DNA from: JBOGFC01 sp050742155 | GTDB taxonomy: Bacteria > Actinomycetota > Acidimicrobiia > Spongiisociales > JALYHC01 | Assembly (NCBI GenBank): GCA_050742155.1 | Contig: JBOGFC010000150.1 | Location: 1-7,583, forward strand | Length of the DNA: 7,583 nucleotides | Direction: 5' to 3' | Shown here: positions 6,471-7,583 of the stretch, in pieces | Layout: every line of letters begins with the position of its first letter | Numbering within the stretch: position 1 is the stretch's first letter | The notes under the pieces: model-generated | Databases searched by the model: none | What the model was told of the DNA's origin: nothing | Seen by the model: only the letters and a program-made list of their open reading frames with translations | Made by a program: the position numbers and the translations under genes

Positions 6471-6596
6471 ATGGAGACCCTGGAGGTGCTGAGCGACCAG
6501 GAGGCGATGGCCGAGCTGATCGAGGCCCAGCGGGCTTATGAGCGCGGAGACGTGGTGCGTGGGGTGGACGCGGTGCGCGAGCTGCGTCCTCGGTAA
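6471..6596 (+). CDS. Phd/YefM-type antitoxin, C-terminal half only
   Basis: The 41 residues (METLEVLSDQEAMAELIEAQ, then RAYERGDVVRGVDAVRELRP) match the toxin-neutralising C-terminal tail of actinobacterial Phd/YefM antitoxins, in which ETLEVLSD is a frequent junction. The usual N-terminal DNA-binding and dimerisation fold of about 45-50 residues is missing. The DNA where it should lie is the end of the zincin gene, whose stop is at 6448-6450. The frame is open upstream and a few residues before ATG (LEDHSGDV) may still be homologous, so the break is probably near 6450. No clear ribosome site precedes ATG 6471 or GTG 6468. The peptide could still bind a toxin but could not repress an operon. 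It overlaps the toxin remnant by four bases (6593-6596). Confidence 0.6.
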   Translation: METLEVLSDQEAMAELIEAQRAYERGDVVRGVDAVRELRPR

Positions 6597-6875
6597 CGGA
6601 AGAGCCCTATCAACTCGTCGTCACCGCGCCCGCAGCAAGAGCCATTCGCGAAACGCTCTCGGAGGCGGTCGCCTGGGCGGTGATCGACTTCATCGCTGGT
6701 CCGCTTCTGGAGAGCCCTCGGCGCGTAGGGAGATCTCTCCGCGGTGAGCTGGAGGGTGTCTGGAGCGCCCGACGTGGGACGTACAGGATCCTCCACCGGA
6801 TCCTCGAGGAGCGACGGGAGGTGGTGGTGCTGCGGGGTGGGCCATAGGTCCGACATCTATCGACGGGACGCGTGA
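6593..6875 (+). pseudogene. RelE/ParE-family toxin, inactivated (no start codon and a one-base frameshift)
   Basis: From 6593 the frame reads TEEPYQLVVTAPAARAI, then FIAGPLLESPRRVGRSLRGE, then GVWSARRGTYRILHRIL and EVVVL. This is the order of segments of actinobacterial RelE-type ribosome-dependent mRNA interferases, including the RGTYRIL core. Two lesions are visible. The first codon is GTA, not GTG, with no ATG, GTG or TTG codon usable upstream; an ancestral GTGA overlap with the antitoxin stop changed to GTAA would explain it. After codon 81, a run of four Gs (6834-6837) has one base too many, so the frame ends at TAG 6845-6847. Skipping one G restores VGHRSDIYRRDA and a stop at 6873-6875; the HRSDIYR motif is the family's conserved C-terminus. 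The repaired length is 93 residues, normal for RelE. The context, directly after an antitoxin, fits a decayed toxin-antitoxin operon. Confidence 0.68.
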
Positions 6876-6915
6876 GCCGTCGGCTGGACCGGTTGATGTG
6901 GGCAAGCCGACCCCC

Positions 6916-6944
6916 TTCACCCGGCCGGCCGGGACTGATACAAC
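6916..6944 (+). promoter_or_regulatory. Promoter of comEA, nearly leaderless
   Basis: TTCACC (6916-6921) and TACAAC (6939-6944) are 17 bases apart, the optimal spacing for a primary-sigma promoter, with moderate matches to TTGACA and TATAAT. Transcription would begin near 6951, only about five bases before ATG 6956. This fits the absence of a ribosome site there, since leaderless mRNAs are common in actinobacteria. Confidence 0.35.
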
Positions 6945-6955
6945 CACCTCGTCCC

Positions 6956-7510
6956 ATGGAACGACCTCAGATGCTGCTGGCGGCCGGCGTGCTCCTTCTG
7001 GCGGGCCTCTCCGGTGCCTGGTTCGCCGGGCGGCCTCCTGCTCCACCGCCGGTGGAGATCGAGCGTGCGCCCGGTTGGTCGGGAGACGAGCCCGCCCTCA
7101 TCACCGTGCACGTGGCCGGGGCTGTGGAGCGCCCGGGCCTGGTGCGAGTGCCGGAGGGCGCCCGGGTGGGAGAGGCACTGGCGGCGGCCGGTGGCGCCTC
7201 CTCGGCGGCGGACCTGGGCTCGGTCAACCTGGCCGCCCCGCTTGTCGACGGCCAGCAGGTGGTGGTGCCGGTACGGGGCTCGGGTGGGAGCCGGGACGCC
7301 TCCGAGACCTCCGACGGCAGGATTCACCTCAACACGGCGGACGCCGCCGACCTCGAGGAGCTGCCCGGGGTGGGGCCGGTGCTGGCCGGGCGGATCATCG
7401 CCCATCGGGAGGAGCATGGGCCGTTCGAGGCCGTCGAGGACCTCCTCGACGTCCCCGGGATCGGTGAGGGGAAGCTCGCCTCGCTACGCGACCTGGTGGC
7501 GGTGCCCTGA
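6956..7510 (+). CDS. comEA: ComEA-like DNA-binding competence protein
   Basis: This 184-residue protein is membrane-anchored by an N-terminal helix (MLLAAGVLLLAGLSGAWFAG, about residues 6-25). A Pro-rich linker follows, then an SLBB domain (ITVHVAGAVERPGLVRVPEG to QQVVVPV, about 49-106). A short Gly/Ser linker leads to a C-terminal double helix-hairpin-helix domain (IHLNTADAADLEELPGVGPV, then DLLDVPGIGEGKLASLRDLV, about 123-182), whose GVG and GIG turns contact DNA backbone. In characterised species ComEA holds incoming DNA outside the membrane and feeds it to the ComEC channel, and comEC appears to follow here. ATG 6956 is preferred because it puts the membrane helix at the N-terminus and follows a promoter-like sequence. 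GTG 6872 would add 28 residues (MSRRLDRLMWASRPPSPGRP and on) that look untypical. Length and domain order are normal for actinobacterial ComEA. Confidence 0.87.
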   Translation: MERPQMLLAAGVLLLAGLSGAWFAGRPPAPPPVEIERAPGWSGDEPALITVHVAGAVERPGLVRVPEGARVGEALAAAGGASSAADLGSVNLAAPLVDGQQVVVPVRGSGGSRDASETSDGRIHLNTADAADLEELPGVGPVLAGRIIAHREEHGPFEAVEDLLDVPGIGEGKLASLRDLVAVP

Positions 7511-7583
7511 GCCGGCTCCGGCTGCCCGGTCCGGCCGGGCGGTGGGCGCTGGCCGGGGCGGCGGCGGCCTGGCTGGGCGCGGT
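7507..7583 (+). CDS. comEC: Probable start of ComEC DNA-uptake channel (partial, 3' end outside the window)
   Basis: From 7507 one frame reads LSRLRLPGPAGRWALAGAAA and then AWLGAV to the window edge: a short basic segment followed by a hydrophobic helix, as at the N-terminus of ComEC membrane proteins. In most genomes comEC follows comEA directly. There is no ATG, GTG or TTG in this frame between the upstream stop and the edge, so the start may be CTG 7507, overlapping the comEA stop as CTGA, or lie beyond the window. The identification rests mainly on gene order. Confidence 0.45.
   Translation, partial: MSRLRLPGPAGRWALAGAAAAWLGA

Noticed and set aside
1..7583. CRISPR array, tRNA or rRNA genes
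   Set aside because: No spaced direct repeats of 23-40 bases, no tRNA T-loop and acceptor pairing near the integrase fragment, and no rRNA-like segment were seen on either strand.

Overview
The window looks like chromosomal DNA of a high-GC Gram-positive bacterium (Actinomycetota, possibly an Acidimicrobiia-like lineage; this is inference). The grounds are strong G/C preference at third codon positions, GTG and TTG starts, a STAS anti-sigma antagonist, an actinobacterial-style RelE remnant, and leuS lying close to comEA and comEC. Most of it is ordinary. The noteworthy parts are several decayed genes and one structured intergenic element.

Left part (1-2455), accessory in character. On the minus strand there is a small conserved beta-barrel-type protein broken by a one-base deletion (1-428), a possible decayed secreted protein with two in-frame stops (about 573-914), and an intact class I SAM-dependent methyltransferase (922-1818). 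On the plus strand lies only the C-terminal catalytic piece of a tyrosine recombinase (2086-2391), probably the trace of a former mobile element.

Middle (2456-5990). A STAS-domain anti-sigma factor antagonist (minus, with a readable promoter) is divergent from a plus-strand pair: an unrecognised two-helix membrane protein (2910-3521) and leucyl-tRNA synthetase leuS (3552-5990), which is complete with all signature motifs.

Right part (5991-7583). Directly after leuS is a G-rich/C-rich repeat (5993-6050). It has one pyrimidine arm and three possible purine partners, the last of which also serves as the ribosome binding site of a small HExxH zincin-like protein (6055-6450). Next come the remains of a Phd/RelE toxin-antitoxin pair: the antitoxin keeps only its C-terminal toxin-binding half, and the toxin has lost its start codon and carries a one-base insertion before its conserved C-terminal motif. 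Then follow comEA (6956-7510), with a promoter that implies an almost leaderless mRNA, and the first codons of what is probably comEC, overlapping the comEA stop.

No clear new multi-gene system is visible. The best leads are the dead toxin-antitoxin module between housekeeping and competence genes, the competing-hairpin leader of the zincin gene, and the frame-broken genes. The frame-broken genes should first be tested against sequencing error, although the 2.4-kb leuS frame is clean.
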